DNA of 19,832 nt from Funneliformis mosseae. Lineage: Eukaryota > Glomeromycota > Glomeromycetes > Glomerales > Glomeraceae. Position 1 is the stretch's first letter, and each line of letters opens with the position of its first letter. Shown here in pieces: positions 18,289 through 19,832 of this stretch. The stretch lies in assembly GCA_910592005.1 (NCBI GenBank), contig CAJVPP010001461.1:1-19832 (forward strand), written 5' to 3'. Under the pieces are notes generated by a model that was given only the letters and a program-made list of their open reading frames with translations, made no database searches and had not been told where the DNA came from. Both the position numbers and the translations under genes were made by a program.

Positions 18289-18409
18289 TGTACGGATAGT
18301 TTACTCCGCCATTAGTATGCGTTTATTTTTTTTTATTTATTACTTATTTTATAATTAAAAAAAATCATTATATCGCATTTTACTAATTAAATGCCATATC
18401 CACCGAAAT

Positions 18410-18904
18410 CTATTTTATTTTTATTTTTTTGAAAAAAGCAAAAAAGAAAAAAAAAAATTCTAAAACTAAAAAAATAAAAATAAAAATAAAATAAAAAAAC
18501 TAAACGAAAATAAAATACAAATAAAAAATAAAAAAAAAAAAAAAGAACAATAAAAAAAAAGAACAAAAAAGAACAAAAAAAAAACAATGAAATGTAAAAA
18601 TTAAAAAATAAAAAAAAAACAAAATTATATAAAAAATAAAAATAAAAATAAAAAAAGAATAAAAAAAACAAAACTAAATGAAAAAGAATAAAAAAGAAAA
18701 AAGAAAATACAAAAAAGAACTTTAAAAAAAAATAAATTAAAAAAAAAAATAATAAAAAAAATAGAAAATAAAAAGTCTGATGGTAGTGGAATAAAAATAA
18801 TAAAGTCCAGTGGAAGGAGAATAAAAGAAAATAAAAAATCTGATGGAGGGGGAATAAAAATAATAAAAAAAAGATTAAAAAATAAAAAAAAATAAAAAAT
18901 AAAA
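18410..18904. repeat. A-rich low-complexity expansion with minisatellite
   Basis: Almost 500 bases of A-runs separated by single T, G or C bases (AAAATAAAAATAAAA type), with a small minisatellite at 18774-18865. The minisatellite has three units of about 31-33 bp on the pattern AGTCTGATGGTAGTGGAATA followed by an A-rich part. Long minus-strand frames here give only Phe/Ile/Leu-rich low-complexity peptides and are not genes. It lies between coding-like fragments on the minus strand. Confidence 0.7.
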
Positions 18905-19029
18905 ATGTGAAATTCTAATTTACCATAATGAAATTTAAACATGAATATCTTATTATCTACCAATCCAATTCCTATTAATTTATATGCAGATTCAATAGAT
19001 TCAGCTTTTTTAAATAAGATCAAAAACAT
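18905..19029 (-). pseudogene. Coding-like fragment, duplicate 2 of an unrecognised peptide
   Basis: The minus-strand reading from the ATG at 19029 gives AESIESAYKLIGIGLVDNKI then FMFKFHYGKLEFHIF before running into the A-rich expansion, which on this strand is poly-T and reads as Phe-rich sequence. The IGxVDxKIFxFKxHYxKL pattern is repeated in the fragment at 19239-19411. The abrupt replacement of the next residues by low-complexity sequence suggests that microsatellite growth destroyed the exon. Product unknown. Confidence 0.4.
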
Positions 19030-19238
19030 CCAGATTTAATCACTTGATCTATTGATATTTGAGAAAAACTGTAAGCAATTATTTTGAGGTTCATTATAGA
19101 AGAATTTCAAGTAGATGTAAATACCAGAACTGAAATAAAGGATTGTTAATATTACATTAATGTTAACACATGTTACACTGCTCTTCTTTGAGTATTAAAT
19201 CACTAAAATAACTTATTTAAATAAATAAAATTTCTTAC

Positions 19239-19411
19239 ATCAGCAACTCTTACTAACTCTTTTTCTAGGAAATTAAATAATTTGGTAAAAATGCAAAGTT
19301 TCAATTTGCTGTAATGAACTTTAAATATAAATATCTTGATATCAACTATACCAATTTTTGTTAAACTTAGTAAAACAGATTAAGATAGTTTTGTACTTTC
19401 AAATAAGCTTA
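19239..19411 (-). pseudogene. Coding-like fragment, duplicate 1 of an unrecognised peptide
   Basis: The minus-strand reading gives TKIGIVDIKIFIFKVHYSKL then LCIFTKLFNFLEKELVRVAD, ending at a good splice donor GAT-GTAAGA (19237-19239). One in-frame stop sits near its start (ESTKLS-stop-SVLLS). It corresponds to the fragment at 18905-19029, about 380 bp away, at roughly 70 percent nucleotide similarity by eye. The intact FTKLF..LEKELVRVAD end probably shows what duplicate 2 lost. A possible acceptor TTTATTTCAG lies downstream on the minus strand at about 19135. Family not recognised. Confidence 0.4.
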
Positions 19412-19429
19412 AATCAATTCATAACATAT

Positions 19430-19832
19430 GATATACTATTAAAATGAATGCAAAATTTTATTTTTTTTTCAAATGAGTGTTTAATTATAATAATTAAAGA
19501 TTACCTTTTTTTATAGGATCTAGAAATCTTTATTCTTGATCAAAAGTAAAATATAAAGGAAATTAATTAATATTTTTTATTTTATTTTATTTTTTTTTAA
19601 AAAAAATATAATCGTCTGCTTACTTACCTTTTTATAGAATTTTTAAAAATACAAATATTAATTTTTTTAAAGAAAAATAATTAATCTAAAAATCAAAATC
19701 AAAATTAAAAAAATAAACAAAATCTAAAATTAAATTTAAAATATAAGAAATAAATAAATTATTAAAATTATTCATATTTAATAATATTTCTTTTATTTAA
19801 TTTTAATTTTAACTTATAAATATATAATTTTA
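19430..19832. other. AT-rich end of window, nothing recognised
   Basis: Runs of A and T, including TTTTATTTTATTTTATTTTTTTTT at about 19575-19600, with no coding frame, no repeat with borders, and no RNA gene that I can see. Confidence 0.5.

Noticed and set aside
18242..18300. tRNA-like fold
   Set aside because: One long stem-loop only; no cloverleaf, and no A-box and B-box pair with correct spacing.
18107..18358. 83-codon plus frame over the GC-richer patch
   Set aside because: It overlaps the minus-strand exon and the two hairpins, and its last third is low-complexity Phe-rich.
18387..19029. Two long minus-strand Phe-rich reading frames of 94 and 134 codons
   Set aside because: Mostly translated A-rich microsatellite. 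Only the first 37 residues of the longer one look protein-like, and these are annotated separately at 18905-19029.

Overview
The window looks like a piece of an arbuscular mycorrhizal (Glomeromycotina, Rhizophagus-like) fungal genome. The grounds are: very AT-rich intergenic DNA full of homopolymers; short GT-AG introns of about 65-105 bp; an intact AIG1-type GTPase and two broken BTB-BACK-TLDc genes, families known to be strongly expanded in these fungi; and scattered decayed transposon peptides with zinc knuckles. The organism assignment is an inference from gene content, not from a marker gene.

Layout from left to right. (1) 1-137 is a short GC-richer edge fragment, open on both strands. 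(2) 459-1851 and 4263-5694 are two related BTB-BACK-TLDc pseudogenes in the same orientation. Each has a recognisable GT-AG intron at the same codon and each carries the same early one-base frameshift. Between them (about 2683-3569) sits a decayed MULE-like zinc-knuckle remnant whose two edges fold back on themselves through GGGTGCGTA-type inverted repeats. (3) 6360-6904 holds a second decayed CCHC zinc-knuckle gene. It is followed directly by three consecutive palindromes (6941-7176) that share the apex TGCTGGGCCAGCA. (4) 7180-9950 is a gene desert of extreme AT content containing one clear mobile element: a 646-bp fold-back, hAT-like MITE (8170-8815) with an 8-bp target duplication CATTTAGT.

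(5) 10280-12270 and 12890-15722 are a tandem duplication of a multi-exon gene for a multi-pass membrane protein. The left copy (A) is a pseudogene. The right copy (B) can be spliced through seven exons into about 360 residues without a stop. The upstream region of copy B contains a SINE-like retroposon (13371-13690) with a 12-bp target duplication, and copy A still has the empty site. (6) 16184-17674, minus strand, is the only large uninterrupted gene: a 496-residue AIG1-type GTPase with P-loop, AIG1 conserved box, a hydrophobic hairpin and a C-terminal coiled-coil-like part. It is convergent with membrane gene B. (7) 17948-19411, minus strand, holds exon-like coding fragments of an unrecognised gene, including a tandemly duplicated peptide segment, broken by A-rich low-complexity expansions and a small minisatellite.

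Overall this is accessory, transposon-worked sequence: two gene duplications largely decayed, at least four mobile-element remnants, one intact GTPase gene and one probably intact membrane-protein gene. No rRNA, tRNA or CRISPR array was seen.
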